A stretch of DNA of 64,000 bases, taken from positions 62,001-126,000 of the forward strand of contig RPFO01000516.1 of assembly GCA_009746045.1 (NCBI GenBank), read 5' to 3'. Numbering within the stretch: position 1 is the first letter of the stretch; each line of letters begins with the position of its first letter. The translations under genes and the position numbers were made by a program. The notes beneath the pieces are model-generated. The model ran no database searches. It was given only the letters and a program-made list of their open reading frames with translations, and had not been told where the DNA came from. The DNA is from Mesostigma viride. Lineage: Eukaryota > Streptophyta > Mesostigmatophyceae > Mesostigmatales > Mesostigmataceae. Of this stretch, positions 20,914 through 39,251 are shown piece after piece.

Positions 20914-21569
20914 TCATGCCTCTGCCCCTGTGCGGGCAGCACACTTGCTCGTCTCCGGGCACACCCCGTTTACGCCAAAGCCCTCATACATGCAGCTCCT
21001 GCGCACGCACCGCCAGCACTCGCCACAATCGCAATCTATCTCGCAACGCGGGGCGACTGCCAGTGTCGCGTTTCGCAAGGTCGACCCGCACTTGTCCTTG
21101 GCGGTGCGGCAGTCCTCGGTCAAAGGAAACCCGAGCTCCGCCTCGTTCGCCGCAAGCTCCACGTCTAAGTCAGGGCACGCCCCGAAATCCCGAATACCCT
21201 CCAGGAAAATCGAACCCATGCTTCGGGTCATGGCCAAGCTAAAGACCGGCGATGTTTCGTTCGCCCAGTCGCTGCGCCCGCCCCCGCCACGCGGGTCGTC
21301 CAAAGGTGCCCGTGGGAAGCATGCGACTAACGCGGCCCTTATCTCGTCAAGGAAGGGCTGGTCGGACATTGGCTCGACATTGCTGGGCATCGGCTGCAGC
21401 TCGAGCTGCATGTAGGGGATGTCCTCGTACGCGTGGAAATAGGCGAGCCCACACATGTTGTAAATCATCATGATGGGGATGTCAGTCCCAGGCTCTAGGC
21501 CGCCCAGCACCGTCAGGACGCCGATCACTTGGTGGGGATGATCGCCCACAGAGGGGCAGATGCCGAACC
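20914..21569 (-). CDS. Terminal exon of an uncharacterised cysteine-rich protein
   Basis: An acceptor CCTGCAG|G at 21570 opens an exon with strong GC third-position bias running to a TGA at 20914. It encodes about 218 residues: FGICPSVGDHPHQVIG, GTDIPIMMIYNMCGLAYF, then an acidic middle and a cysteine-rich end (CEIDCDCGECWRCVRRSC ... NGVCPETSKC). The cysteine pattern suggests a secreted or lumenal domain with disulfides. No family is recognised. Upstream exons are not resolved, though 23090-23149 is a candidate. Confidence 0.55.
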
Positions 21570-21599
21570 TGCAGGGGGAGGGGCGGGCGTATGGCGGCA

Positions 21600-22700
21600 T
21601 TGGGGATATCCCCCGGGCAATGTGGAGAGGTTAAGTCTGTAAACCGTGCACCCACTGTCTACCTTCAAGCCAGCAGGATGCAAGCATGGAAATTTACGGT
21701 CTGCCTGCGATCCAGAGACAATTTGGGTCCCCTGTTATCGACGCTACCAGGAGAAAATAGACAACCACAGAGGAAGAGTAGCCCCCCCATAAAAAAGATA
21801 TTCCAATCAATGTGAGAGGAAAATCCACCTGCCTTTTGTGAGAGGAACATCCTCATCTACGACACGTGAAAACAACAGGGAACCATCCTGGGAGCGTCCA
21901 GGCCCGCGAGGGGGAAACCGCATTACAGCCAGGGCTGAAGTTCAGGGTTGATCTATGAGGCCCTCCCCCTGAATACTTCCCCACATGCGTCAAGATTTGC
22001 CAGTGTCTTCCCGCGGCGCCACTAGCTGCTGTGCCACCGGTGAGGGCAAATCCATGCTCCCATTGGTCCAAACTGGGCAGCATGCCAAGCGGTAGGAACC
22101 TACTAGATCTAGAAAAGTTTCTGCAATCTCGGCAAGTAAGAATTGTAGTATAATAACTGTAGTGTGAAGTAGACTTGGGACCATGTGTGAATGCAAGGCA
22201 GGTCCCACATGTGCCCGTGGGTGTTTGACATCCGAAACTGTGCCTGGGTCTCGCAAGGCCTTGCCAATGCACAGCCTCCGATGGGATGAAGCGACAACTT
22301 CTACAAAACAGCACTAAGGCCCCACAACCCAAGCGAAGTTCTCGAAGTAAAAACCAGTACAAGTAACGTAAGAGAAGCAACAAAAACGACTTCGTAGCTA
22401 TAAAACCAATGACAACAATGACAATCATAATGCCAATCATGACACCAATGACAACCATAGAAAGGGGGGGTCATCATCCAGTTTCCAGCGAGAGGCACTT
22501 TCTAGGAGCGGGGACTCACATGAGCTGCCATGAGCTGCAGCCGGCACCACGGCAGGGAATCTGCGAAGAGGACCATGTGTGAAGGTAGCGGTCCACCACA
22601 TCTGCCAGGGAGATGGCGCAGGGGAACCGCCAAATGCATGACATGGAGGAGGGGAAAGAAAACCAAATTATTGAGCAATTGGCCGCCAAGAGAAACGCTC
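21600..22700. other. Probable intron sequence, no supported feature
   Basis: AT-balanced sequence between the cysteine-rich terminal exon and the CA array. A hydrophobic minus-strand reading near 22380-22450 looks like a membrane helix. However, it lacks the GC third-position bias of nearby exons and has no credible splice sites, so I do not call it. Confidence 0.4.
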
Positions 22701-22707
22701 CACGGGA

Positions 22708-22848
<141 letters not shown>

Positions 22849-22849
22849 G

Positions 22850-22984
22850 CCTGCCCGCCCGCCCGCCCGCCCGCCCGCCCGCCCGCCCGCCCGCCCGCCC
22901 GCCCGCCCGCCCGCCCGCCCGCCCGCCGCCCGCCCGCCCGCCCGCCCGCCGCCCGCCCGCCCGCCCGCCGCCCGCCCGCCCGCC
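22850..22984. repeat. (CCCG)n microsatellite
   Basis: About 33 CCCG tetramers with a few CCG slips, abutting the CA array. Confidence 0.95.
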
Positions 22985-23089
22985 TAAAAGGATATACAAC
23001 AGCATTCCACAACATCCACACAAACTACAGGTCCTACCACCCAGTCCACCACCCAAAACGGAACCAAACGCAAAGGTGTGCGCACGCAC

Positions 23090-23149
23090 CTGGCTTCAGC
23101 ACCTGGTCCCCCGCGTCGTTGGAAGGCACGTCCACGGTGGTGGTGAACA
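23090..23149 (-). CDS. Candidate internal exon, same strand as the cysteine-rich gene
   Basis: 60 bp bounded by GCGCAG| and |GTGCGT on the minus strand, encoding FTTTVDVPSNDAGDQVLKP with GC-rich third positions. It could be an upstream exon of the gene ending at 20914, but no unbroken chain of exons links the two. Confidence 0.3.
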
Positions 23150-23789
23150 CTGCGCGTGGCGTGGGCAAGGCAGGGCAGGGCGGGCACAGACAGGGTAGCC
23201 ATAACGGGTACCGCGGGGTGGAGGTGACAAGCGACAAAGACAAGTTGTCCACGGGTCAGACACAGGCACTGTGGAATGGCATGCGTGCAGCAAACAGGCC
23301 AACCATAATACGATACTTTGAAAAGTACGAGAAACACAAGCATACTTTGGAAAACTTGACTCCAGTTGTAAATGCATTTGCAATGCCTCTTCCAGCGAGT
23401 ACACAGTTTCTTGAGATTAAAAAAACACGCTTGATTGCCAGCAGCCAAGCTGCCCTGGGGGAACACAGCCATCCTGCACGTGACAGGTGGCCACCCATGG
23501 TTGACCCATGTTTCGGGATGTGGCAGGTGGCGGAATACTGGGGCCTCCTGCGACCCCGACACACCAGCAAGGTACGCCAGATATGACAGTTGCTGGTACG
23601 CCAGCAACTCGCCCAGTATGCCAAGAAAACACTGTCGCCCCACCACAACATCCTCAGGCCAGAAACATGGACACATCATGCGGAAATACAAAAGTTCGGT
23701 ACTATGAAACATATGGTACTGTCGGACTGTCTCTTGCCCCCATCCCCCCCCCCTGCCCACGTCGGCTGTGAGCGCACATGGCAACCATA

Positions 23790-23878
23790 CTGTAACGTGC
23801 ACGGTTGTCTCATTGCTACTGTAACGTGCACGGTTGTCTCATTGCTACTGTAACGTGCACGGTTGTCTCATTGCTACG
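23790..23878 (+). repeat. 29-bp tandem repeat, three copies
   Basis: Three identical units containing GTAACGTGCACGGTTGTCTC. Confidence 0.9.
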
Positions 23879-24214
23879 ACAACGTGGTGGGATTCGCAAC
23901 GCACCGGCTGCAAGGAATAGCGGGAAGGGCGGGGCATGGGGACCCGGTGTAAGGCAGGCGCTGCACAATGCGGCGTTCACCCTTCCACGCTCCCAAGGTG
24001 CCCCGTCCTAGACCTCTCGAGTGGCATCCCCCTCTAGGCTTCGCAAGGGTGACTCCTTCGGGATGGGTAGATATAGAAAGATATCGAAAGCTAAAATCCT
24101 CCGTCAAATACACCACAGAACCAATGCGGTCGTGTACATGTAAATATATGTAAATCTCCCGTCCAAGCATTCTCTCCAGTGCCACCCACTCTTCTCTCTG
24201 CTGCCATCCACCCC

Positions 24215-24325
24215 CCTCTTGATTGCCGCCCACCCCCTCTCGACGGTCACCCACCCCTGTCTCGAGGTCACCCACCCCTCTCTCGATGGTCACCCACCCC
24301 CCTCTCGGTGGCCACCCACCTGTCT
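24215..24325 (+). repeat. Degenerate 24-bp tandem repeat, about four copies
   Basis: Units of the form CTCTCGATGGTCACCCACCC with small changes, just before the giant minisatellite. Confidence 0.7.
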
Positions 24326-24436
24326 GCGCCACGAACTTATCGATACGAAACGAGAGCGTCCCATTGGATCCCGGCTGGATGCCACGACTCTGCCGGGGGG
24401 GTAGCGACGAGAAAAGCGAAAAGAAGGGCCATAAGG

Positions 24437-27400
24437 GGGGCAGGAGAAGCGAAACAGAAGGGAGACAAGGGGCCAAAAGGGGGGGAGAGGAGAAGCGAAA
24501 CAGAAGGGACAAGGGGCCAAAAGGGGGGGAGAGGAGAAGGGAAACAGAAGGGAGACAAGGGGCCAAAAGGGGGGGAGAGGAGAAGGGAAACAGAAGGGAG
24601 ACAAGGGGCCAAAAGGGGGGGAGAGGAGAAGCGAAACAGAAGGGACAAGGGGCCAAAAGGGGGGGAGAGGAGAAGCGAAACAGAAGGGACAAGGGGCCAA
24701 AAGGGGGGAGAGGAGAAGCGAAACAGAAGGGAGACAAGGGGCCAAAAGGGGGGGAGAGGAGAAGCGAAACAGAAGGGACAAGGGGCCAAAAGGGGGGAGA
24801 GGAGAAGGGAAACAGAAGGGAGACAAGGGGCCAAAAGGGGGGGAGAGGAGAAGGGAAACAGAAGGGAGAGAGGGGCCCAAAAGGGGGGGAGAGGAGAAGG
24901 GAAACAGAAGGGACAAGGGGCCAAAAGGGGGGGAGAGGAGAAGCGAAACAGAAGGGAGACAAGGGGCCAAAAGGGGGGGAGAGGAGAAGCGAAACAGAAG
25001 GGAGACAAGGGGCCAAAAGGGGGGAGAGGAGAAGGGAAACAGAAGGGAGACAAGGGGCCAAAAGGGGGGAGAGGAGAAGCGAAACAGAAGGGAGACAAGG
25101 GGCCAAAAGGGGGGAGAGGAGAAGGGAAACAGAAGGGAGACAAGGGGCCAAAAGGGGGGGAGAGGAGAAGGGAAACAGAAGGGAGACAAGGGGCCAAAAG
25201 GGGGGGAGAGGAGAAGGGAAACAGAAGGGAGACAAGGGGCCAAAAGGGGGGGAGAGGAGAAGGGAAACAGAAGGGAGACAAGGGGCCAAAAGGGGGGGAG
25301 AGGAGAAGCGAAACAGAAGGGAGACAAGGGGCCAAAAGGGGGGGAGAGGAGAAGGGAAACAGAAGGGAGACAAGGGGCCAAAAGGGGGGAGAGGAGAAGG
25401 GAAACAGAAGGGAGACAAGGGGCCAAAAGGGGGGGAGAGGAGAAGGGAAACAGAAGGGAGACAAGGGGCCAAAAGGGGGGAGAGGAGAAGGGAAACAGAA
25501 GGGAGACAAGGGGCCAAAAGGGGGGGAGAGGAGAAGGGAAACAGAAGGGAGACAAGGGGCCAAAAGGGGGGGAGAGGAGAAGCGAAACAGAAGGGACAAG
25601 GGGCCAAAAGGGGGGGAGAGGAGAAGCGAAACAGAAGGGAGACAAGGGGCCAAAAGGGGGGGAGAGGAGAAGGGAAACAGAAGGGAGAAGGGGCCAAAAG
25701 GGGGGAGAGGAGAAGGGAAACAGAAGGGACAAGGGGCCAAAAGGGGGGAGAGGAGAAGGGAAACAGAAGGGAGACAAGGGGCCAAAAGGGGGGAGAGGAG
25801 AAGCGAAACAGAAGGGACAAGGGGCCAAAAGGGGGGAGAGGAGAAGCGAAACAGAAGGGAGAAGGGGCCAAAAGGGGGGGAGAGGAGAAGCGAAACAGAA
25901 GGGAGACAAGGGGCCAAAAGGGGGGAGAGGAGAAGCGAAACAGAAGGGAGACAAGGGGCCAAAAGGGGGGAGAGGAGAAGGGAAACAGAAGGGAGACAAG
26001 GGGCCAAAAGGGGGGGAGAGGAGAAGGGAAACAGAAGGGAGACAAGGGGCCAAAAGGGGGGAGAGGAGAAGGGAAACAGAAGGGAGACAAGGGGCCAAAA
26101 GGGGGGGAGAGGAGAAGGGAAACAGAAGGGACAAGGGGCCAAAAGGGGGGGAGAGGAGAAGCGAAACAGAAGGGAGACAAGGGGCCAAAAGGGGGGGAGA
26201 GGAGAAGGGAAACAGAAGGGACAAGGGGCCAAAAGGGGGGGAGAGGAGAAGGGAAACAGAAGGGAGACAAGGGGCCAAAAGGGGGGGAGAGGAGAAGGGA
26301 AACAGAAGGGACAAGGGGCCAAAAGGGGGGGAGAGGAGAAGGGAAACAGAAGGGACAAGGGGCCAAAAGGGGGGGAGAGGAGAAGCGAAACAGAAGGGAG
26401 ACAAGGGGCCAAAAGGGGGGGAGAGGAGAAGGGAAACAGAAGGGAGACAAGGGGCCAAAAGGGGGGAGAGGAGAAGGGAAACAGAAGGGAGACAAGGGGC
26501 CAAAAGGGGGGGAGAGGAGAAGGGAAACAGAAGGGAGACAAGGGGCCAAAAGTGGGGGAGAGGAGAAGCGAAACAGAAGGGAGACAAGGGGCCAAAAGGG
26601 GGGAGAGGAGAAGCGAAACAGAAGGGAGACAAGGGGCCAAAAGGGGGGAGAGGAGAAGGGAAACAGAAGGGAGACAAGGGGCCAAAAGGGGGGAGAGGAG
26701 AAGGGAAACAGAAGGGAGACAAGGGGCCAAAAGGGGGGAGAGGAGAAGCGAAACAGAAGGGAGACAAGGGGCCAAAAGGGGGGAGAGGAGAAGCGAAACA
26801 GAAGGGAGACAAGGGGCCAAAAGGGGGGAGAGGAGAAGGGAAACAGAAGGGAGACAAGGGGCCAAAAGGGGGGAGAGGAGAAGGGAAACAGAAGGGAGAC
26901 AAGGGGCCAAAAGGGGGGAGAGGAGAAGCGAAACAGAAGGGAGACAAGGGGCCAAAAGGGGGGGAGAGGAGAAGGGAAACAGAAGGGAGACAAGGGGCCA
27001 AAAGGGGGGAGAGGAGAAGGGAAACAGAAGGGAGACAAGGGGCCAAAAGGGGGGAGAGGAGAAGCGAAACAGAAGGGAGACAAGGGGCCAAAAGGGGGGA
27101 GAGGAGAAGCGAAACAGAAGGGAGACAAGGGGCCAAAAGGGGGGAGAGGAGAAGGGAAACAGAAGGGAGACAAGGGGCCAAAAGGGGGGGAGAGGAGAAG
27201 CGAAACAGAAGGGAGACAAGGGGCCAAAAGGGGGGAGAGGAGAAGGGAAACAGAAGGGAGACAAGGGGCCAAAAGGGGGGAGAGGAGAAGGGAAACAGAA
27301 GGGAGACAAGGGGCCAAAAGGGGGGGAGAGGAGAAGGGAAACAGAAGGGAGACAAGGGGCCAAAAGGGGGGAGAGGAGAAGCGAAACAGAAGGGAGACAA

Positions 27401-29850
27401 GGGGCCAAAAGGGGGGGAGAGGAGAAGGGAAACAGAAGGGAGACAAGGGGCCAAAAGGGGGGAGAGGAGAAGGGAAACAGAAGGGAGACAAGGGGCCAAA
27501 AGGGGGGGAGAGGAGAAGGGAAACAGAAGGGAGACAAGGGGCCAAAAGGGGGGGAGAGGAGAAGGGAAACAGAAGGGAGACAAGGGGCCAAAAGGGGGGG
27601 AGAGGAGAAGGGAAACAGAAGGGAGACAAGGGGCCAAAAGGGGGGGAGAGGAGAAGCGAAACAGAAGGGAGACAAGGGGCCAAAAGGGGGGAGAGGAGAA
27701 GGGAAACAGAAGGGAGAGAGGGGCCCAAAAGGGGGGAGAGGAGAAGGGAAACAGAAGGGAGAAGGGGCCAAAAGGGGGGAGAGGAGAAGCGAAACAGAAG
27801 GGAGACAAGGGGCCAAAAGGGGGGAGAGGAGAAGCGAAACAGAAGGGAGACAAGGGGCCAAAAGGGGGGGAGAGGAGAAGCGAAACAGAAGGGAGACAAG
27901 GGGCCAAAAGGGGGGAGAGGAGAAGGGAAACAGAAGGGAGACAAGGGGCCAAAAGGGGGGAGAGGAGAAGGGAAACAGAAGGGAGAAGGGGCCAAAAGGG
28001 GGGGAGAGGAGAAGCGAAACAGAAGGGAGACAAGGGGCCAAAAGGGGGGGAGAGGAGAAGGGAAACAGAAGGGACAAGGGGCCAAAAGGGGGGGAGAGGA
28101 GAAGGGAAACAGAAGGGAGACAAGGGGCCAAAAGGGGGGGAGAGGAGAAGCGAAACAGAAGGGAGAAGGGGCCAAAAGGGGGGGAGAGGAGAAGGGAAAC
28201 AGAAGGGAGAGAAGGGCCCAAAAGGGGGGGAGAGGAGAAGCGAAACAGAAGGGAGACAAGGGGCCAAAAGGGGGGGAGAGGAGAAGGGAAACAGAAGGGA
28301 GACAAGGGGCCAAAAGGGGGGGAGAGGAGAAGCGAAACAGAAGGGAGACAAGGGGCCAAAAGGGGGGGAGAGGAGAAGGGAAACAGAAGGGAGACAAGGG
28401 GCCAAAAGGGGGGGAGAGGAGAAGGGAAACAGAAGGGAGACAAGGGGCCAAAAGGGGGGGAGAGGAGAAGGGAAACAGAAGGGAGACAAGGGGCCAAAAG
28501 GGGGGAGAGGAGAAGGGAAACAGAAGGGAGACAAGGGGCCAAAAGGGGGGGAGAGGAGAAGGGAAACAGAAGGGAGACAAGGGGCCAAAAGGGGGGGAGA
28601 GGAGAAGCGAAACAGAAGGGAGACAAGGGGCCAAAAGGGGGGAGAGGAGAAGCGAAACAGAAGGGACAAGGGGCCAAAAGGGGGGAGAGGAGAAGGGAAA
28701 CAGAAGGGAGACAAGGGGCCAAAAGAAGGGGAGAGCAGAAGGGAAACAGAAGGGAGACAAGGGGCCAAAAGGGGGGAGAGGAGAAGGGAAACAGAAGGGA
28801 GACAAGGGGCCAAAAGGGGGGAGAGGAGAAGGGAAACAGAAGGGAGACAAGGGGCCAAAAGGGGGGGAGAGGAGAAGGGAAACAGAAGGGAGACAAGGGG
28901 CCAAAAGGGGGGGAGAGGAGAAGAGAAACAGAAGGGAGAGAGGGGCCCAAAAGGGGGGAGAGGAGAAGCGAAACAGAAGGGAGACAAGGGGCCAAAAGGG
29001 GGGGAGAGGAGAAGCGAAACAGAAGGGAGACAAGGGGCCAAAAGGGGGGGAGAGGAGAAGCGAAACAGAAGGGACAAGGGGCCAAAAGGGGGGAGAGGAG
29101 AAGCGAAACAGAAGGGAGACAAGGGGCCAAAAGGGGGGGAGAGGAGAAGCGAAACAGAAGAGACAAGGGGCCAAAAGGGGGGGAGAGGAGAAGCGAAACA
29201 GAAGGGAGACAAGGGGCCAAAAGGGGGGAGAGGAGAAGGGAAACAGAAGGGACAAGGGGCCAAAAGGGGGGAGAGGAGAAGCGAAACAGAAGGGAGACAA
29301 GGGCCCAAAAGGGGGGAGAGGAGAAGCGAAACAGAAGGGAGACAAGGGGCCAAAAGGGGGGAGAGGAGAAGCGAAACAGAAGGGAGACAAGGGGCCAAAA
29401 GGGGGGGAGAGGAGAAGCGAAACAGAAGGGAGACAAGGGGCCAAAAGGGGGGAGAGGAGAAGCGAAACAGAAGGGAGACAAGGGGCCAAAAGGGGGGAGA
29501 GGAGAAGGGAAACAGAAGGGAGACAAGGGGCCAAAAGGGGGGGAGAGGAGAAGCGAAACAGAAGGGAGACAAGGGGCCAAAAGGGGGGGAGAGGAGAAGC
29601 GAAACAGAAGGGAGACAAGGGGCCAAAAGGGGGGGAGAGGAGAAGGGAAACAGAAGGGACAAGGGGCCAAAAGGGGGGGAGAGGAGAAGGGAAACAGAAG
29701 GGAGAGAGGGGCCCAAAAGGGGGGGAGAGGAGAAGGGAAACAGAAGGGAGAAGGGGCCAAAAGGGGGGGAGAGGAGAAGGGAAACAGAAGGGAGAGAAGG
29801 GGCCAAAAGAGGAGAGGAGAAGGGCAAGAGAAAGGAGAGGGGAAGGGAAA
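24437..29850 (+). repeat. Giant 43-46 bp purine-rich minisatellite (about 120 units)
   Basis: Unit built from ACAAGGGGCC, AAAAGGGGGGG, AGAGGAGAAGGG (or AGAAGCG) and AAACAGAAGGGAG. Unit length varies by the G-run (6 or 7) and by presence of an AG or AC step. The plus strand has almost no T (one near 26552). All stop codons contain T, and minus-strand stops read as T-containing triplets on the plus strand, so every one of the six frames is open for about 5.4 kb. The giant ORFs here are therefore artefacts of base composition. The polypurine/polypyrimidine asymmetry could favour triplex DNA. Confidence 0.97.
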
Positions 29851-30234
29851 GCAGAAGGGCCAAGAAAAGGTTAAAGAGACGCGATACAAGAAAGGCGATC
29901 AGCGGGAGGGGAGAGAGGGGAAACAAAATGAGACAACTCCAACGGAAAAAGAAAATCAAAGGCCAAGGCAGCGGCGGAATGAGAATATGTGTCAGTGGAG
30001 GGTGCTGTGAGAGCGGCCCAGAGAGAACACAAGACCGCAAGATGGTGCTCGATGACAACAGTAACATTAAAAAAAAGGGCAGCCGAAGCCATATTTTGAT
30101 GTCAATGGTAATGGAAACAAACATCTTTCCAGGCGCCGAATGGCGTTGTCGCCAGTATTCACAGTAAAAAGAGCCGTAGGCTATTGGGGTGCAACATATG
30201 CACCCGTAAGAGAGCGGCATTCACGTTCAGCTTC

Positions 30235-30440
30235 TGGGGAGAGCTTGTGGGGAAAGCTTCTGAGGAAAACTTCTGGGGAAAACTTCTGAGGAAAGATTGT
30301 AGGGAAAGATTGTGGGGAAAGATTGTGGGGAAAGATTGTAGGGAAAGATTGTGGGAAAAGCTTCTGAGGAAAGATTGTGGGGAAAGATTGTGGGGAAAGC
30401 TTCTGAGGGAAACTTCTGGGAAAAGATTCTGGTATGTGCC
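30235..30440 (+). repeat. Degenerate tandem repeat of GGGGAAAGATTGT-type units
   Basis: About a dozen units of 16-17 bp. The diverged CTTCTGGGGAAA motif recurs to 30910, reaching the last exon of the membrane-protein gene. Confidence 0.7.
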
Positions 30441-30849
30441 GCCTGCGACACCTGTCGGGGGGAAGGTGTAAAAGGAGGCGCCCATGTCTTGGGGTGCATA
30501 GAGGCATGCGAAATAGAGCGGCATGTATCTTTAGCTCCTGGGGAAAGGCATATGAGGCGCCTATGCCTTGGGATCCTTAGTTTGGGGCAAAAGATAGGGC
30601 ATCATTTGATCAACGATAAGTGAGCCATGTCCCAATCGCTTCTGGGGATATGTGGTTGTTTCATAGATATGTGTAGGAGAAGGCTACATTTTACGGATTT
30701 GGGCTTGGGTGTATTGAACCACCATCGGCTTCCGGGGAAACGCATAGGAAAAGCCTACAGAGTATGAACACGGCTTAGAGTTTGGGGGGCTGGGTGTATC
30801 CTATAAATGGGGCACGAACCACTCGCTGACCTCGTTGCGGTAGTCGGGG

Positions 30850-36997
<6,148 letters not shown>

Positions 36998-36999
36998 CT

Positions 37000-37869
37000 C
37001 AGTTTTTTAGAACGATCTCGTCGTATTTCAGACCTTGACACTATCACAGGCAAACGGCAGGCATAACGCTTGGCCCTTTTTAGCTTTGTGCGATTACATA
37101 CGGGAACCAGCAAATAAAACACTGGGACAAGCCGATATCCGAGACTCTGGCCCTATTGTTTTACATTATTCCACGCACACACGCTTGCAATCGTGGGGTG
37201 TAGCTGTGCTCGTAACAGGCTAGGTCACCTGCGCAACAATGCGATCTATAGCGGATCGCCTTCACCAGCCGAGTTTCTGTATGCACTTCTCGTGGCATGC
37301 CATGTCCATGAATAGAATCTCCTCCTGCTACATAGCATCTTCGACAACTAAACCACCATTTTCGATTACGATTGCGGTCACCGTCGCAATTGCGTATACA
37401 TGTTCACTCGTCCACTGGCCTTGGAGCACGGACACCTTACAATTTTGCGTATTTTGCCCGAGAATATTATCGCCAGTTTCCTGGCTGAGCTCGCGAGAGC
37501 GTTTCGAGGTTTCGGCGCAAACGGGCGCACCACGCCACCGTTATGGCCTCCCTGGCGTACTTGGGCCGCGATACGGGCCACCCAAAACGATTTCTACTAC
37601 CCTCGAATCGGTGGCAGCATTGCGGGAAATCTCGCGACATGCTCCAGGGATCGACACGCAAGCGGCGCGCCCTTTCTTTTGAATCCAATAGTTGACGGAC
37701 GCGTGTCATATGTCAACATCTGATACCTGGAAGCGAAAGATTCCAGAATCGGGATCTGTCGGGAATGCTGTAGTTCTTGGCGTAAGATCGGAGATGCCAG
37801 CCGAAGGTTTTACGGCTGTGTTGTTCTCAGCAAGGGTGAAGCCTACGGGTGAAGCTTACGAGCGACTAC
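37000..37869. other. 5' flank of the membrane-protein gene
   Basis: Upstream of the ATG at 36997. No clear TATA box, and no other gene is supported in this stretch. Confidence 0.4.
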
Positions 37870-38370
37870 CCGTAGTGGCTGAAATCACATTGCGAATAAA
37901 TAATTTTTCGAGGGTTTTTCTGCATGGTTTTGACACTTTGCGGGGAAAGTTCAGCCCGGGTTAGGTAAACTTCGAGCCCGGAGCTTGTTTATATTAGGGC
38001 ACCTAGTTCAGTGTCTGACTTGGATTCTAACCTATCAAGTACATTAATTACCCACCAAGCGCAGTTCCTATCTGACAATTAAGTGAGTACCTGTATGACA
38101 TAAGGCCCTAATCTTAATTAATAGGGCCCCTAATCAGTGCTAATAGGGCCTAGAATTCAAAATTGAACGCGTTCTCAATCTGGCGCGACGCGGCGCGGCG
38201 CGGCAAGCGCGGCGCTCCACTTCATCTAGCTGCGCCGCGGCCTGCAGCCAGAACAGGTGTAGCGGTCTCCCGGTTTTCATACTTTACGGGGTAAATTGAA
38301 GTATTATTTTAGCACTTTTCGGGGGGTCATTCGAAAAGATTTATTCGCAATGTGATATCAGCCACTACGG
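37870..38370. mobile_element. MITE copy 1 (501 bp, long TIRs)
   Basis: Terminal inverted repeats of about 32 bp start CCGTAGTGGCTGAAATCACA at the left and are mirrored at 38339-38370. No coding capacity. Internal blocks near both ends (GAGGGTTTTT; CTTTTCGGGGGGTCATTCG) are shared with copy 2. Flanked on the right by TA. The TA flank and short length suggest a non-autonomous Tc1/mariner-like element (inference). Confidence 0.8.
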
Positions 38371-38397
38371 TATGTACCTACAAGACGTACTGAACTA

Positions 38398-38844
38398 CCG
38401 TAGTGGCTATAAACTATTTACGAATAATTATATTTCCGAGGGTTTTTGGTCCCGGATTTCCTGTTTCCGAGGGTTTTCCATCCCGGTTTCGCACATTTCC
38501 GTGGCCTGGGCCCCGTTTGTGCCAAACGCTAGTACTAGGCCATTGGCGAAAATGCGCGAGGCAAAACTGCTTTGGCCACTTGGGAGTCTGCCTTTTCAAT
38601 CAGGCTATTCACAGTTGGCGCCGAATCCTCGAGACCGGATTGGTCCACCACGAAAAAGTAGGCTCGAGGCCATGTGATGCGCGGCAAAACGCTGCGCGGC
38701 GCGGCGCGACGCTGGAAACGCCAGCGCGGCGCCCAAAGCGTACCCCGGGTTTCATGATTTCCGGGCCAAAATGAACCCGGATTTCAAGCATTTTCGGGGG
38801 GGTATTCGTAAACATTATTCGTAAATAGTTTATAGCCACTACGG
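38398..38844. mobile_element. MITE copy 2 (447 bp, long TIRs)
   Basis: TIRs of about 31 bp start CCGTAGTGGCTATAAACTAT and are mirrored at 38814-38844. Both sides are flanked by TA (38396-38397 and 38845-38846), a good target duplication. The first 11 bp of the TIR match copy 1 but the next 15 differ, while both copies keep a GCGAATAA/ACGAATAA block. The two copies are only 27 bp apart. Confidence 0.85.
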
Positions 38845-39011
38845 TAACCATGTGCGTAATGATTTAGCGCTAAGTACAAGCCTGCGGTATATTTATGCGG
38901 GCGCAACCATTATAATTATAAACCTTGCTTTTTGATACACTTCAGGATAACTACAGTGGCTCCTTTCACAAGAGACGTAACTTGCCACGGCGCGGCGGGG
39001 GATTTTGGTAC

Positions 39012-39077
39012 CTTGCGCAGCCTTTGCAGTATGGCCAGCTTCTTCTGGCCTTCCCTGTGCACATCGATGCTGGCCAT
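39012..39077 (-). CDS. Candidate first exon or small ORF divergent from MED6
   Basis: From ATG at 39077 it encodes MASIDVHREGQKKLAILQRL plus RK, then a possible donor AAG|GTACC. If unspliced, the frame continues to about 38916. The start lies 175 bp from the MED6 ATG on the opposite strand, so the two might share a bidirectional promoter. No downstream exon was found before the MITEs. Confidence 0.3.
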
Positions 39078-39251
39078 GACTGCAGCGCAGTAGTTTTGCC
39101 GGGGGCAGGTTTCTGTTCGTATGACTGGGCACCGATGCACAGACATGCACGTTTTGTTTTTACGCACAATTAAGTGAATTTCTCATAGTCGCTCCTGCTC
39201 GCGAAGGGTATTGACAGCGAGGGCTATGGATCAATTGTAGTGGGCGACGCC

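Noticed and set aside
21853-22458. Minus-strand ORF with a strong hydrophobic N-terminus
   Set aside because: AT-rich codons unlike nearby exons, no credible splice sites, no family. More likely intron sequence.
22446-22560. Two small exons upstream of the cysteine-rich gene (22446-22501 and 22520-22560)
   Set aside because: Phases fit, but the intron between them would be only 18 nt. At least one is false, so neither is called.
23874-30220. Giant ORFs of 1,850-1,976 residues on both strands
   Set aside because: They lie in a minisatellite with almost no T on one strand, so stops are impossible in any frame. The unit length does not keep a frame.
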